A stretch of 64,000 nt of DNA from Chelonoidis abingdonii (lineage: Eukaryota > Chordata > Testudines > Testudinidae), in the NCBI RefSeq assembly GCF_003597395.2, contig NC_133770.1:296989398-297053397 (forward strand), in the 5' to 3' direction. The translations under genes and the position numbers were made by a program. Within the stretch, counting starts at the first letter, position 1. Each line of letters begins with the position of its first letter. Under the pieces are notes generated by a model. That model was not told where the DNA came from and did not search any database. It saw only the letters and a list, made by a program, of their open reading frames with translations. This document shows, piece by piece, positions 10,445 through 21,262 of the stretch.

Positions 10445-11239
10445 CTTCTTTGAGCGATTGCTCATATCAATTCCAGTTAGATGTGTGCGCGCTGTGTGCA
10501 TAGTCGTCAGAAAGTTTTTCCTTTAGCAGCATCCATTGGGTCGGCTGTGGAGCCCCCTGGAGTGGCGCCTTCATGGCGCTCAGTATAGGACCCTGACAAC
10601 TCGGTGCCTTCTCAGTTCCTTCTTACTGCCAGTGACGGTCACTGGACCGGTGGCGTCTTGCTTTGCAAGCTCTTCACATTTTCATAGCTTTGTTCAGACT
10701 GCCACACTCCTGGAACTGCCAGCAGATGCCCTGTCACGTTGCCTCTCCTCCCCAACCTGATCACTCAGGACCAAGGTGGTCTCCATCACCCTGACCTCTG
10801 ATGGTCTCTATCACACCTTCACGGCTTGGAAGCTTCATGACTGAGCCCTGTGGAGCTTCTGTGCTCAGAACAAGTAAGGGAGGTCCTACCCGGCTGCAGG
10901 AAGCCCTCCCCTAGAGTCACATATCTGGCAAAGTGGAAAAGATTTACTTGTTGGTGTGACCAGCATCATACACCCCCTTTCCAGGCACTTATACCTCTCA
11001 TCTTAGAGTACCTTCTGCACTTGAAACAGTAAGGCCTGGCAGCATCCTCCATAAGGGTTCACCTTAGTGCTATCTCAGCCTTTCACCTGGGAGCATCTGG
11101 ATGCTCCGTTTTTGCCAACCTTGTGGTTGGTCATTTCCTCAAAGATCTGGAATGCCTACATCCTCATATCAGACAGCCTGTCTGTACTGCCCCCAGCCCT
11201 GTCACCCTCCGTTACACACAGCTGTCTGTGTCTCCTGTC
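10445..11239 (+). mobile_element. DIRS retrotransposon fragment
   Basis: From about 10445 to 10620 the sequence resembles the terminal, non-coding part of turtle DIRS elements ('GAGCCCCCTGGAGTGGCGCC' and surrounding words). From 10850 it encodes a DIRS-type tyrosine recombinase. The polymerase region that should lie between is absent, so the copy is internally deleted. DIRS elements use a tyrosine recombinase instead of a DDE integrase and do not make target-site duplications, so clean borders are not expected. An antisense LTR begins at about 11240 and may have cut it off. Confidence 0.7.
10850..11212 (+). pseudogene. DIRS tyrosine recombinase, N-terminal part
   Basis: The plus-strand frame contains 'YLAKWKRFTCWCDQHH', 'IPLILEYLLHLKQ' and, in the same frame downstream, 'GHFLKDLECLHPHIRQPV'. 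These match the SAM-like N-terminal (core-binding) domain that precedes the catalytic domain in DIRS and crypton recombinases. The frame is open from 10850 to 11308 except for one TAA at 11030-11032. The catalytic R...HxxR...Y residues lie further downstream in intact proteins and are not present here. With the stop and the missing catalytic half, it cannot recombine DNA. Confidence 0.75.
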
Positions 11240-12310
11240 TGTGGGGGGGTGACATTCCCCTCTGGTGTTATCTGGACCAGTGAGCTGCTAGGTCACTCCA
11301 ATCCTTGACTCTGGGAGCCAGCCTTACCCTGCTCTGCTGTGAGAACCCCCACTCCTGGGCTGTTCACGCACAGCCTCTGGCATGCTCCTTGGATTGTGCA
11401 ACTGAGTCCTAGACACAACCCTAGGAACCTCTGACTTGCAGTGTCCAGTTATGCCCGCTGGACGCTGCAAGCTTATATGCGTTCATCAATTTAACGATGA
11501 AATTGTTATGTACCAGGCTTGTTATCCCAAGGGAAGTCTTTGACACACTTCAAACTAAACACACTGCTTCAGGTAGAATAAAGAAACAGATTTATTAACT
11601 ACAAAGATAGATTTTAAGTGATTATAATCAAAACATAACAAGTTGGACTTGGTCAAATGAAATAAAAGCGAAACGCATTCTAAGCTGATTTTAACACTTT
11701 CAGTACCCTGGCAAACTTAGATGCTTCTCACAACAGACTGGCTGGTTACTCTTCAGCCAGGCTCTCCCCTTTGATCAGGGCTTCAGTCGCTTGATGTGGT
11801 GTCTGTAGATGGAGGTGGAAGGGAGAGAGCATGGCAAATGTCTCTCCCTTTTATCATGTCCTTTCTTTCCTCTTGGCTTTGCCCCCTGCCCCTCAGTATC
11901 AGGTGAGCATTACCTCACTGCAGTCCCAAACTGCCCAAAGGAAGGAGGTGACTCACTCCAGTGTCCAACAGATCCTTTTGTTGCTACCTAGGCCAGCGTC
12001 CTTTGTTCCTGTGAGGCTGGGCTGTGTTTGTCCCATACATGCCTTGATGAGGTGTGAATTGCCCCTCTGCTCTTACAGAGTTTTTCCCTGGGCTTGCTTT
12101 AAGCTGTGGAGGATACATTTTCAGCCTTATAAGTGTATACATGAAATTATAACCTATAACATTAGCGTAACAACTATGCTCAGTACATCATGAGCCTTCC
12201 GAAGATACCTGACATGACAAACTTTGCATTGGATACCACACAATCATATTATAAGCTGAACATGGGGGTGCAGGGGGTTCCCCCAAGGTACAGAGTTTCA
12301 GAGTGGGTGC
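11240..12310 (-). mobile_element. Antisense LTR
   Basis: The plus strand begins TGTGGGGGGGTGACATTC and contains 'AACAGATTTATTAACTAC' (an AATAAA signal in reverse near 11592) and 'TTTTAAGTGATTATAA'. These are words I associate with a turtle LTR family read backwards. The far end is near 'CAAGGTACAGAGTTTCA' at about 12302. It has no coding region. The small open frames at 11809-12193 lie in this repeat and are not genes. The right edge is uncertain. Confidence 0.55.
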
Positions 12311-12547
12311 GTGCTGCATGAATGCAAGAACACAACCAGGGACAGCTGTCAGTGAGACAGGTGCCCACCTCCGTGGACGGGGCTGGGGGTGGTACAGCCT
12401 CACCAGAGGAGCTGCCAGTGTGGGGCACTGGCTCCGGGGAGCGGCAGCTCCATGTTCTGCTCCTTTCACTGCTGCAGTTCCCAGGAGAGCCCAGAATTAC
12501 ATCCACAGATATTTGCATCCATGGGTACACATTTGTATCCGCACAGG

Positions 12548-12645
12548 GCTCTACATACTGGGTCAGGCCAAAGATCCATCTAGCCCAGTGGCCTGTCTTC
12601 CGACAGTGGCCGATGCCAGGTGCTTCAGGGCAAGGCAATGAAGAA
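12548..12645 (-). mobile_element. CR1 LINE 3' end
   Basis: 'ACTGGGTCAGGCCAAAGATC' and 'GACAGTGGCCGATGCCAGGT' are the reverse of the 'gtctgacccagt' CR1 tail. It is a short, truncated copy. Confidence 0.8.
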
Positions 12646-13451
12646 TCAGTGCCAAAAATCAGGTAATACCCAGATACATACATTCAACCCAGTGGAAACA
12701 CCTAGAAAGTTTAAAAATGACAAGTTCATTTTCTAAACAGACTCCAGCACTGACTTGAAAAGAAAGCCCAGGCAAATCAATAAACATGTGGCTGATGTGT
12801 AGTCAGGTTGCTTAATGCCTGCCTGGAAGTATTCAGCTACCACAGTGTTAAGTGTGACTATGAACCTCTACGGAATAGAATCGTAATAGTAACAGCCAAC
12901 AGAAATCAACTCTGCAGCTGAAGACGCATTCATGTAAAGTAGGCCACAGCAATCAATTGCTTGCGCTACCGGTTTTGTTTGAGCCACACAACTATAAAGT
13001 GTTTTTCTATTTTGGAGCAGGAAAGACATTGGAATGTGGATTTTTCAACCAAAACTGATCGATGTGGCACTGCACATCAATGCTCATGACAACCCCCCAG
13101 CCCCAGAATGACTCCAGTTGCATCAGGATGGTCTGAGAGAACCAAACAGACAGAAAAGGCGGTTGGGCTTCTTAGCTGATGGCGTTGCCACCTGTCACGG
13201 ATGGGGCTGCCTAGTTGGGGTTTGGTTTTGTTTTGGAGAGGCTCCGAAAATCAGGTAATTAGCGAGTGAGAGGTCATCCTGTCAGCCGAGATTGACTTTT
13301 ACATTCCAGGGCAAGCGTAAAGACCTGTTAGCATCCAGCAGCTTGCTCTGAGCACACAGACACTGTGAGTAGCATTATAATTCCAGAGATCATTCACAGA
13401 GACACAGTGAGAGAGAAAAAACAAGACCTTGGGTTCTTGTTTGACCATGAT
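12646..13451. other. No gene; single-copy DNA
   Basis: I see no repeat. The 12890-13060 stretch is AT-leaning and non-repetitive, but carries no exon signal. Confidence 0.4.
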
Positions 13452-13910
13452 AATAGAATCATAGAATAGAATCGTAGAATCATAGAATATCGGGGTTGGA
13501 AGGGATCTCAGGAGGTCATCTAGTCCAACCCCCTGCTCAAAGCAGGACCAATTCCCAACTAAATCATCCCAGCCAGGGCTTTGTCAAGCCTGACCTTAAA
13601 AACCTCTAAGGAAGGAGATTCCATCACCTCCCTAGGGAACCCATTCCAGTGCTTCACCACTCTCCTAGTGAAAAAGTTTTTCCTAATATCCAACCTAAAC
13701 CTCCCCCACTGCAACTTGAGACCATTGCTCCTTGTTCTGTCATCTGCTACCACTGAGAACAGTCTAGATCGATCCTCTTTGGAACCCCAGGTAGTTGAAA
13801 GCAGGTATCAAATCCTCCCGTCACTCTTCTCTTCTGCAGACTAAACAATCCCATTTCCCTCAGCCGCTCCTCATAAGTCATGTGCTCCAGCCTCCTAATA
13901 GCACTGGAGT
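13452..13910 (-). mobile_element. CR1 LINE 3' end with ORF2 C-terminus
   Basis: Read on the minus strand, this runs from the end of ORF2 through the 3' UTR to the ATTCTATG-type tail ('AGAATCATAGAATATC' on the plus strand at about 13475). It is 5'-truncated. The homologous copy at 36531-37055 reaches further into ORF2. Confidence 0.92.
13559..13753 (-). pseudogene. CR1 ORF2 C-terminal fragment
   Basis: The 64-residue open frame reads '[18 protein letters not shown]' and '[20 protein letters not shown]', the conserved C-terminal end of CR1 ORF2. It lacks the endonuclease and polymerase domains, and upstream codons in the same strand are frameshifted. It has no function on its own. Confidence 0.85.
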
Positions 13911-13929
13911 AAAACCAGATCCTTTTGCG

Positions 13930-14060
13930 GAAGGATGATGTCCTGGCTCAGGCATTGGGCAAAGACCCAGGAGAGCTGGGTTCAGTTCTTTGCTCTACCA
14001 TAGTGTTGCTGTGAGTGGCCTCAGGCAGGCCACTTAGGCTAGCTCCACAAAGGGAACTTA
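13930..14060 (+). repeat. MIR/CORE-type SINE
   Basis: 'GGCTCAGGCATTGGGCAAAG', 'GACCCAGGAGAGCTGGGTTC' and 'CTCTACCATAGTGTTGCTG' follow the tRNA-related head and core of a MIR-like SINE on the plus strand. Confidence 0.7.
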
Positions 14061-15105
14061 GGATCAGTGGTTTAATGCCTGACTTAAGGGGTCAGGCTAC
14101 CTGATAGAATTAGGCACCAGGCTCTCTCTACAAGGCCTGGGGAAAGTTGGGTGCCCAAGAATGGGATTGACAGAAGCCGGTATGCTGAGCGGGGAGCTGC
14201 CAAAGTTAGCCCATAGGAAATGCCTGAGCCTCAAGCTTCAATGGTAGTTAGGTACCTAACTCCGAACCAGAGGGAAACGCTTCCCTTTGCTTGGAATTCA
14301 CAGCAGTGACCCCCTCCTAGAATCAGGCCCCTAAGCCAGGCCCACTGATGGAGGGGCGGCTCTTGCACAGGGGCCCACGCAACTTAGAAGGCCGGGGGCA
14401 TAGTGCTGCTGGAATGGCCTGGAGTAATGCTCTGGCACTTGAAATCCAGGCTGGAGGAGCGCATCCGGCACTTGGTGCCCAGGGTCGTAAGGCCATTGGA
14501 ATTTGGCCTGGCCGCCCCTCTATAATGCCAGACAGAGCAGTGGCTGGGCTGAATGTGCCCGGTCACAGCACCAATATTCCCTTTACGCCGTACGCCCGTG
14601 CAACAGCAGCTACTTCCCACGGCTGGTAACATGGCCAGCACCCGTGTCCTGTTCCGCCTTCCAGGCCCTCCTGCTGCAATCTGCAGTGACTCCTCTCTGC
14701 GCCGGGGACCCTCGAGCCAACAGGGGTGGGTGAGGAACACAGTGAAGGCAGCAGGGGCCAAGGCCGTTATTTAGGGAGGGCAGGAAAGCTGCTCATAGTC
14801 CTGTCCTGACTATGCTCCCGTAGTCAGCTGGGAGAGGCTGGTGCTAGCCACCGGCAGCAGCAGCCAGGGGCTGGCTGTGCTGAAATGAGCGCCCAGCAGG
14901 CCAGCCCAGCAGGGAGCTGTGGCATGCAGGAGAGACGGAGAGAAAATGAGCCCTTGCTAGTGCTGCTGCTGGAACACTGTGTGTTCTTGCCCACTCAGGC
15001 AGTTGAAAACCTGCATTGGGGGCCATTTTTCTGTCCTCCTGCCACTGGCTGGCTCAGCCCTTTCTTGAAAAAGAAAAAAAAAGAAGACGACAGTAGTTGT
15101 GTCCG
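14061..15105. other. No gene; GC-rich unassigned DNA
   Basis: Several overlapping open frames at 14348-15026 on both strands reflect a GC-rich composition. None shows a domain or agreed coding strand. Scattered CpGs occur at 14580-14720, but the stretch does not look like a promoter island. Confidence 0.35.
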
Positions 15106-15235
15106 CAACCCAGTGGCTAGCACACTTGCCCAGCCTGTGGGAGAATCAGGTTCAAGTCTCCAGTCTGCCCAATTCAGAGCAGCAGTCTGAATCTCAGCTT
15201 CCTAGGAGAGTGGGGTACCTGGGGGTTGGGGTTTC
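15106..15235 (+). repeat. Possible MIR-like SINE
   Basis: 'CCAGTGGCTAGCACACTTGC' and 'GAGAATCAGGTTCAAGTCTC' resemble a tRNA-derived SINE head with a B-box-like 'GGTTCAAGTCTC'. The copy is strongly diverged. Confidence 0.45.
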
Positions 15236-15589
15236 TCTAGTATGCCTGTATTGAAGTGTCCCATGCTGTATGAAGCACTTACACGGTCACTGGGTGAGAA
15301 AGAGAGTAAGACTGACTCTGGGGATCAGAGCTCTGCCCTCTGAGGCAGGAGAGTCCCCAGCTGATCCTGCCACTGTGCTCTAAGGCAGCCCTGAGCTCAG
15401 CTGGCTCTGGCCCTGTTGAGGTTGTAAATCCTACCAGCATGTAGGTGCTTGGTCGTAGGGAGGCAGCTGTATATGTGCCCACGGGCAGAAATTAGGGGGC
15501 TTTATTTGCAGAAAGATAGGCAGGGGTAGGAGGCAGTGAAGTGAGTTCTGAGGCTTCAAATTTTGGTCTTAAGGGCAGTTAGGTGCCTA

Positions 15590-15810
15590 AATCCCTTACT
15601 GGATCTTGCCCTTAACCTTACTGAGCCTCAGTTCTCCCATCTGTAAATTGGGACTGATACGTTCAGTCTTCCACCTTTTATTCATCTGGTCTGTCGAGAG
15701 CTTATTATTATTAATAGTTATTATATGAATCATGGGCCCAATCAAGCACAGGGACCTGTTGCGCTAGGTGCTGCACAAAGGAAAGAGAAGATATTGCCAT
15801 GCAGGCCAAG
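15590..15810. repeat. MIR fragment followed by old LINE 3' end
   Basis: 15600-15670 ('CTTACTGAGCCTCAGTTCTC' and 'CATCTGTAAATTGGGACTGA') is a plus-strand MIR. 15701-15800 ('TTATTATTATTAATAG', then 'GACCTGTTGCGCTAGGTGCT') is the ancient L3/CR1-like 3' end on the minus strand. Confidence 0.6.
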
Positions 15811-16784
15811 CTTTCTAGATACTGTTATTCTCTATGGGACAAATTCTGCAGTCCTTACGCAGGCAAAGCTCGCATTAAACTCATACCCACAGTTCTTTAA
15901 GTGAGTGTCCTGTTCAGGCTGATCCTAGCTCCACAAGTGCTATGGGAATTTGTGCTGCATCCTGCATCTGGGAATTCAGGAGGCGTGTGACTGTCATTCA
16001 GGTCCACAGAGGCTATGAGACGGCTGTAGCAGGCAGGTAGGGGGGCCGTGTCCTAGAAGTAGACGCCAAACCACCACTCCCTGCAATGTGTTGGAATTCT
16101 CCCACCCAGCCCAAAGCTCAAATGAAAAGAGAGACAAAGTGGGTGGTTTACTCAGTTCCTGGACTCAGGTCTCTATGTGAGACGCATCAGGGCAGAGGCA
16201 TTTACTCTGTAATGGGAAATGTCAGCTTCAAAGCAATGGAAATTGTAAATTAAAATACAGCCCTGTGCAGAGCCCTTGTGACACGCCAGCGCTGTGGAGC
16301 GGGAACAATAGACCACGCTAGCGATGCAAATGAAGGGAGCGATTTGCCTGTACAGGCGGTGGGAGGAACTGAATGAGGAGGAGGATGCAGGAAGGAAGGG
16401 AGGTAGAAAAGAGGAATGCAGAGGAGCGCTCAGTCAGTGGAACTAATTCAATTAAAAAGCCAATCGCCGTCTCTGGGGCTGCGTGGGCTGAGGTGTCGTC
16501 CTAGGGATGGGCAATCACAGCAGCTGTGTCAAACGGCTCATTCGAGTGCGCTGGCTTTGATCAGTTGCTGGCCATTGTAATTGGCAGCTGCTTCTCATGT
16601 GCTAATGTTATGACCGGCTGTTAATAGGGCCTAGAGGCCCGTGCCAATGTCAGGGCTCCCCTCATGCTGGGAGTGGTGTGTGCCCGTCGTATGAAGCAGA
16701 CCCATCCTCAGTGGACGTGCCATTGACAAGATGGGTGGGAGGAGGGGGGAACAGAAGTGACGTGACCGGCCCACACTAGATCAG
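15811..16784. other. Single-copy DNA; candidate regulatory element
   Basis: No repeat is visible. The 16240-16640 part holds an ATGCAAAT octamer (16325), a SOX-like AACAATAG (16306) and an AT-rich 'AATTCAATTAAAAAGCCAAT' stretch (16445). This is inference from motif content only. Short octamers occur by chance. Confidence 0.3.
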
Positions 16785-16841
16785 AGCTGGGAAGAGCCCA
16801 CCGGTCTCCTGACTCCCTAGCTAGTTCCCTATCCACTAGCC
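16785..16841 (-). repeat. MIR fragment
   Basis: 'CAGAGCTGGGAAGAGCCCAC' and 'CTCCTGACTCCCTAGCTAGT' read as the reverse of a MIR core. It is cut at 16841 by the next element. Confidence 0.55.
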
Positions 16842-16925
16842 CAGTGTTTCTCAACCTTTTTGATACCGGGGACCAGCTTGCTGCCTTCCTGGGAGACCTC
16901 AGGGGCCAGTGCCGACCCATGGACC
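16841..16925. mobile_element. hAT transposon terminal fragment
   Basis: 'CAGTGTTTCTCAACCTTTTT' is a classic hAT (Charlie-like) terminal inverted repeat, with 'GATACCGGGGACC' after it. I could not find the matching right end, so the element is broken or its far end has decayed. Confidence 0.55.
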
Positions 16926-17811
16926 GCTTGTCACAAAACACGGCACTAGCCACACTGCCTTTCAGCCCCATAGCCTCTCTGCTCTTGCCTTCCTTCCCCA
17001 TCTCTTCAGGCTCCGCTGCTTGGGCTAACTCATATGTAAGTGTTGGTGAAAGGCTGATAGACGCAGACGTCCTCTGTCCATTGAACGGGAACAGCCAAGG
17101 CGGCGGTGATGCAAGTGCTCGCCCCTTTTACACTATGTACATCTCCATCCTCTTCTCGTGGTGAGGCTACAGACCGCCATAAAGAGACTGCCACAGCCAT
17201 GGCCCTAACCAAGCTACGGCCTTTAACACGGCCTGTAGAAGTCCTGGTTTCAATCCCTACTGGGCCCTCCAGGGGGTGATGCCTCTGACGCTTTCCTCAT
17301 CCTGCCCGGCCATCTCTACGTAGTATCGAAGGGTCTCTAAGGCGCTGCTCAAACCCCCGGGCCTTAAGTGCTACCCCATTTTAGATCCTGCCATCTGCAC
17401 TGGGTGTGTTTCACCCTACATCCCTGGACTCTGCCAATCACTGAGAACTGCATAGGCAGCAGGCATGGGGTGGGATGCCTGTCTGCTGGTGACTAGAGCT
17501 CAGGTGGGAATGACTTAGCTCATAGCTAGACTGGCTTTGTGCTATCGGGTCGGTGCTGTCTGCATGGACTATGCACCTGTTACTGCAGTCACTGGTTGCT
17601 GCCACCCACCAGGAACCCTGTCACTGGTGAGGGAATGTGCTCGCTTCTCTCGGTTTTGTGAGTGTCTTCTCAGCTGCATCCTAGGGGCCAAATCCTGAGC
17701 TGGTGTAAAGCAGCACCACTTCACTGACATCCTCAGCTCCCCCATTGGTAAAAGGGGCTATTGACTCTTCAGTTGGCTGGCTCGTGTATTGACATTGTTC
17801 ATTCTTTAGTG
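16926..17811. other. No gene recognised
   Basis: Unassigned DNA. The open frames at 16844-17212 overlap on opposite strands and have no domain. Confidence 0.35.
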
Positions 17812-17915
17812 CAAGTAAAAAGCGACAGAGTCCTGTGGCACCTTATAGACTAACAGATGTATTGGAGCATGAGTTTTCGTGGGTGAATATCCACTTCATC
17901 AGATGCCGATCTGGT
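17812..17915 (-). repeat. Penelope-like 3' repeat, copy 1
   Basis: 'AGTCCTGTGGCACCTTATAG', 'ACTAACAGATGTATTGGAGC' and 'CACTTCATCAGATGCC' are the common turtle repeat that ends many reptile loci. Its sense strand (minus here) has the order CUGAUGA, short stem, GAAA. I assign it to a Penelope-like retroelement tail by resemblance only. Confidence 0.65.
17865..17902 (-). ncRNA. Hammerhead-like core, diverged
   Basis: On the minus strand CTGATGA (17902-17896) is followed by a stem GTGGAT/ACCCAC with loop ATTC, then GAAA (17878-17875) and a short ACTCATGC hairpin. The stem has one A.C mismatch and the first pair of the second hairpin is lost. This makes it a weaker match than the copy at 26237. 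Confidence 0.25.
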
Positions 17916-19619
17916 GGGTAATATAGACAAGCCCTAAGCTTCCAACGTGAGCCTGCACTGCCCCAGTCTCCTTCTTGGGGGAGCTCTGGCTAGTTCAGGT
18001 GAGTGTTTCAGACAAATGAAACCAGTGGTCTCCACTAAGTGGAAGTGTCAGGGAGATGCAAGGCTGAGCACAGTGTGTGTGTAATGGGTTCTGCAGTAAT
18101 GTAGCTCCACCCTGCGACTGAAAACACTCAGCTCTTCTCTCCCTTTGCTATACTAGGGGGTGACTGCAGCACGTTGCATGAGGTTATTTTCATCCATTCT
18201 TCATTCAGAATTTCACCTCGTCATCCCTGCTCCCACAGTGAGTACGTAAAGTACATAGGACCAACTCCAAAGCCCACTGGAGGCACTGGAGAGACTCCCA
18301 TTGACTTGACTGAGCTGTGGGTTAGGCCCATAACTTTGGTGATAGGATGCTGCTCTCCCTTTAAAAGCAGAGCAGGCTGGGAACGCTCTTAAAACTATAA
18401 CCTGAGAGAGTGGGCAGTGAGAAAGCAAAGCCTACAAGCAGTGGAAGACAGCAGTCTGGAGGTATGTTTGGTGTGCGATTGCTTTGTCTTTCTTTCCCTT
18501 GTTGCTAATAAAAATGGATTTTGACATTGAGGCCTTGCAGTTTGTAGGTGCTGGTATCCAGGTGAGGCTGTATCGTAACCTCAGCATATAATGGCTTTGA
18601 ATGCCAAATGCGTTTAGCTGCTGTGTTCTCCTAGATGGATGTTCTTGTACCTGAGAACCACTGCTCTACAGAACGCCCATTCGGTGCCCCCTTCCCCAGC
18701 AGCACGGGTACCTGTTCACCGGGAACTGGGCTGATGCCAACCAACTCGTTCTACAGAAGTCACCGAATGATAACTCTCTGTCATCTCACTGTGCCCCAAG
18801 AGTGAGCCAGTGACCTAGAAACCTGAGCCCAGTTTCCTCAGCCGTCCTGCCCTGCCACGAGAGCGCTGAGCTGCAAAGAAGAAAGTGAGGGCGAGCTGGC
18901 ATGTGGGGTGGATATTTTTTTCCTTCCCAAGCTCAACTAATTACACAACTCTTTAAAAAGATGAAACAGCAGCCTAACCTGCAGGGATGAACTCCATCAA
19001 TGATCCATTTATTTCAGATCTGATGCTTTTTTTTTTTCTTTTTCTGCGTCTGCTGTTCCCTGCCCTGTATTCAGAAATGAACTGCCTTTTGCGCCGAGTG
19101 AATATTTTGATGGGGCGAGGGTGGGTGGAAGAGAGGCATTGGCAAGGGCTGCCTTGATTTACAAACGAAGGCCATTAGCATATAAATTGATACTATAGGT
19201 TAGCGAGCCAGGTAGAGTCGTGGAGCTGAATGAATCAGGAGGGGTTAGTCCATGGGAAGGAGGCAAATTACAGTCTCCACTCGCCTTGGAAGGCTGGAGA
19301 GTGAAAATGAAAGTCATTTTTTTTCAGCTTTATTTATTTTTGCTTATTTGTAGCTTGCACCTGCTTTACATTCTGAGTCTCTCATTTCTCCTTTTCATAA
19401 TCCCTTCGCTTTCCTCTCGCCTGCTGTCTTGTCCTGCCATGGGGCACCACAGTTCCCTAGGTGCCTTCCATGTAGCAGTAAATAGCAATGGCAAAATCCC
19501 TGCTGTACTCCCCGGTGTCTCTGGCTCTTTATTATATCCCTGCCCGCTTTTCCCTCCTCCTTTAGCTCTTGCTCGTGTCCTCTTCTCTTGTGCTTCTCCT
19601 AAGCTCTTGTTCTCCACCC
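17916..19619. other. Single-copy DNA; no gene recognised
   Basis: Nothing repeat-like can be named. The 18895-19200 stretch has 'CTCAACTAATTACACAACTC' and a poly-T run, with homeodomain-like TAATTA. The 140-aa frame at 19220-19642 starts in single-copy DNA, ends at a CR1 border and has no domain. Confidence 0.35.
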
Positions 19620-19802
19620 TAAACACTGGAATGGGTTACTAGGGAGGCGGTGGAATCTCCTTCCTTAGAGGTTTTTAAGGTCAGGCTTGACAAAGCCCTG
19701 GCTGGGATGATTTAGTTGGGGATTGGTCCTGCTTTGAGCAGGGGGTTGGACTAGATGACCTCCTGAGGTGCCTTCCAGCCCTGATATTCTATGATTCTAT
19801 GA
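19620..19802 (+). mobile_element. CR1 LINE 3' end
   Basis: The stretch reads 'CACTGGAATGGGTTACTAGG', 'GGGGGTTGGACTAGATGACC' and two ATTCTATG octamers at the end. It covers the last codons of ORF2 and the 3' UTR. Confidence 0.93.
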
Positions 19803-19859
19803 TCCTCCCTTGCTCTAGCTTTTGTGTTCCTATTGCTTGCCCCATTCCTCTCTCTCTCT

Positions 19860-20110
19860 GCCTCTTACTATTGAGATGTATTAAGGCAGTACCTCAAATC
19901 CCTGGTCAGAATCACACTGGGTGGTGTGGAGACACATTCTAAGGGATGGGCCCTGTCCCAAAGAGCTGATGTCCTAAATAGACCAGACAGGCCGGCAGTA
20001 AGCGATGAGGATTGCCTAGTGGTTAGGGGCTAGCCGAAGAGCCTAGTTCAGCGCCCTGCGTCCCCTGCAGATCTTGCAAATTGCGCATTCTGTGCTTCAT
20101 TTCCCCATCA
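19860..20110. repeat. Old LINE 3' end and MIR fragment
   Basis: 19875-19985 ('GGGCCCTGTCCCAAAGAGCT') is the old L3-like 3' end on the minus strand. 20009-20105 ('GATTGCCTAGTGGTTAGGGG', 'TTCATTTCCCCATCAACATG') is a plus-strand MIR-like SINE. Confidence 0.5.
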
Positions 20111-21122
20111 ACATGCGCCCCTGCCTCCCAGAGGTGTGGAGAGGAGATGGGGGTGCTCAGACACTCTAGTGACAGCGTGAGTATGCAGGGGGGACACAAA
20201 TACCAGCCCAGTACAGAACAGGCCGGGGGGAGGTTGGTTATTAGCTCTGGCCAACTCTCCACCTATGTCCCTTCCCTTTGTACAAATGCCCTGCACTGGC
20301 TCCGCTCACCCCAAGCCCCTCTGCTTATCCAGCACTGAGAAGTCACCCTCTCCTTTTCTCTTGCCCCCTTTTAACTATTCCGTACCACCCCCTCCTCCAC
20401 CACATGCACGCCCTCCCTCCCTATGGTTCTCAGCTTTTCGCTCCTTACCACAAACTTTCATTGGGAAGCCATCAGACTTTCCCCCTGAAAACAGAATCAA
20501 TTACTGGTCACAACTCCACTGGGATGGTGCCTCTTTCCAGTACTTAAAGGGGTGGGGGATGTTGCCTGGGGTCACAGAGCTGGCAAATAAATCAAGATGG
20601 CTTGCTAGGGCAGGGGGACGGGGAGCATTTAAGCCTTTTCTTATCAAAGCTGCTGCTCACAGATTATGATATATCCCGCCACCTCCTTCCCCCCCACCCA
20701 TGTTCAGTGCTGCCTTGCACTCTGAACCTCTAGTTGACATAGTGGAAACTGTGTTTCTTTGGGAGGAAGTGGCACGTACCTGCCTGGTAAACACTCCGCG
20801 CATGGGCTGGGCCTGAGAAATGAATCACCGTGGCCCGAGAAGGCAGCAGAAGCCAGAGAGGGAGATCTTTATTTATAAGCAGCACTGAAGCTAAGATGAT
20901 TGAGTAGCTCCTCTGTGTCGGGAATGACCTCTTTCTTCTCCCACGAGCCGCCACCGGAGGAGTAGGTGTCTCTCTTGTTTTTATGTCCTCATTAATTTCT
21001 CTCGGGGGACACTCCCCATCCCTCCATGATTAAAACCTGCTACTTGCATTACATGAGCTCTGCCTCACCTGAAATTAAAGACTCAAGGTGGCATGCACTG
21101 AAGATAGATGGCAAATTTATAT
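20111..21122. other. Single-copy DNA; no gene recognised
   Basis: The 20730-21080 part looks non-repetitive, with 'CTCATTAATTTCTCTCGG' and 'ATGATTAAAACCTGC'. It could be conserved non-coding sequence. No exon signal is visible. Confidence 0.35.
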
Positions 21123-21130
21123 AACTCACC

Positions 21131-21254
21131 TAGGTTGACCAGATGTCCCAATTTTATAGGGACAGTCCCACTATTTGGGGCTTTTTCTTATATAGATTCC
21201 TATTACCCTCCACCCACTGTCCCGATTTTTCACACTTGCTCTCTGGTCACCCTA
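21131..21254. mobile_element. hAT-type MITE, copy 2
   Basis: The element starts TAGGTTGACCAGA and ends TCTGGTCACCCTA. It is flanked by a perfect 8-bp duplication AACTCACC at 21123-21130 and 21255-21262. It is the same family as 6407-6529, inserted in the opposite sense: the internal words 'TTTATAGGGACAGTCCCA' here match the reverse of the first copy. Confidence 0.9.
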
Positions 21255-21262
21255 AACTCACC

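Noticed and set aside
14348..15026. Cluster of GC-rich frames suggesting a CpG-island gene
   Set aside because: Frames on both strands compete, CpG density is modest, and there is no promoter, splice or domain signal that agrees on one strand.
15106..15190. tRNA gene from a B-box-like GGTTCAAGTCTC
   Set aside because: No cloverleaf can be drawn; the string belongs to a decayed tRNA-derived SINE.
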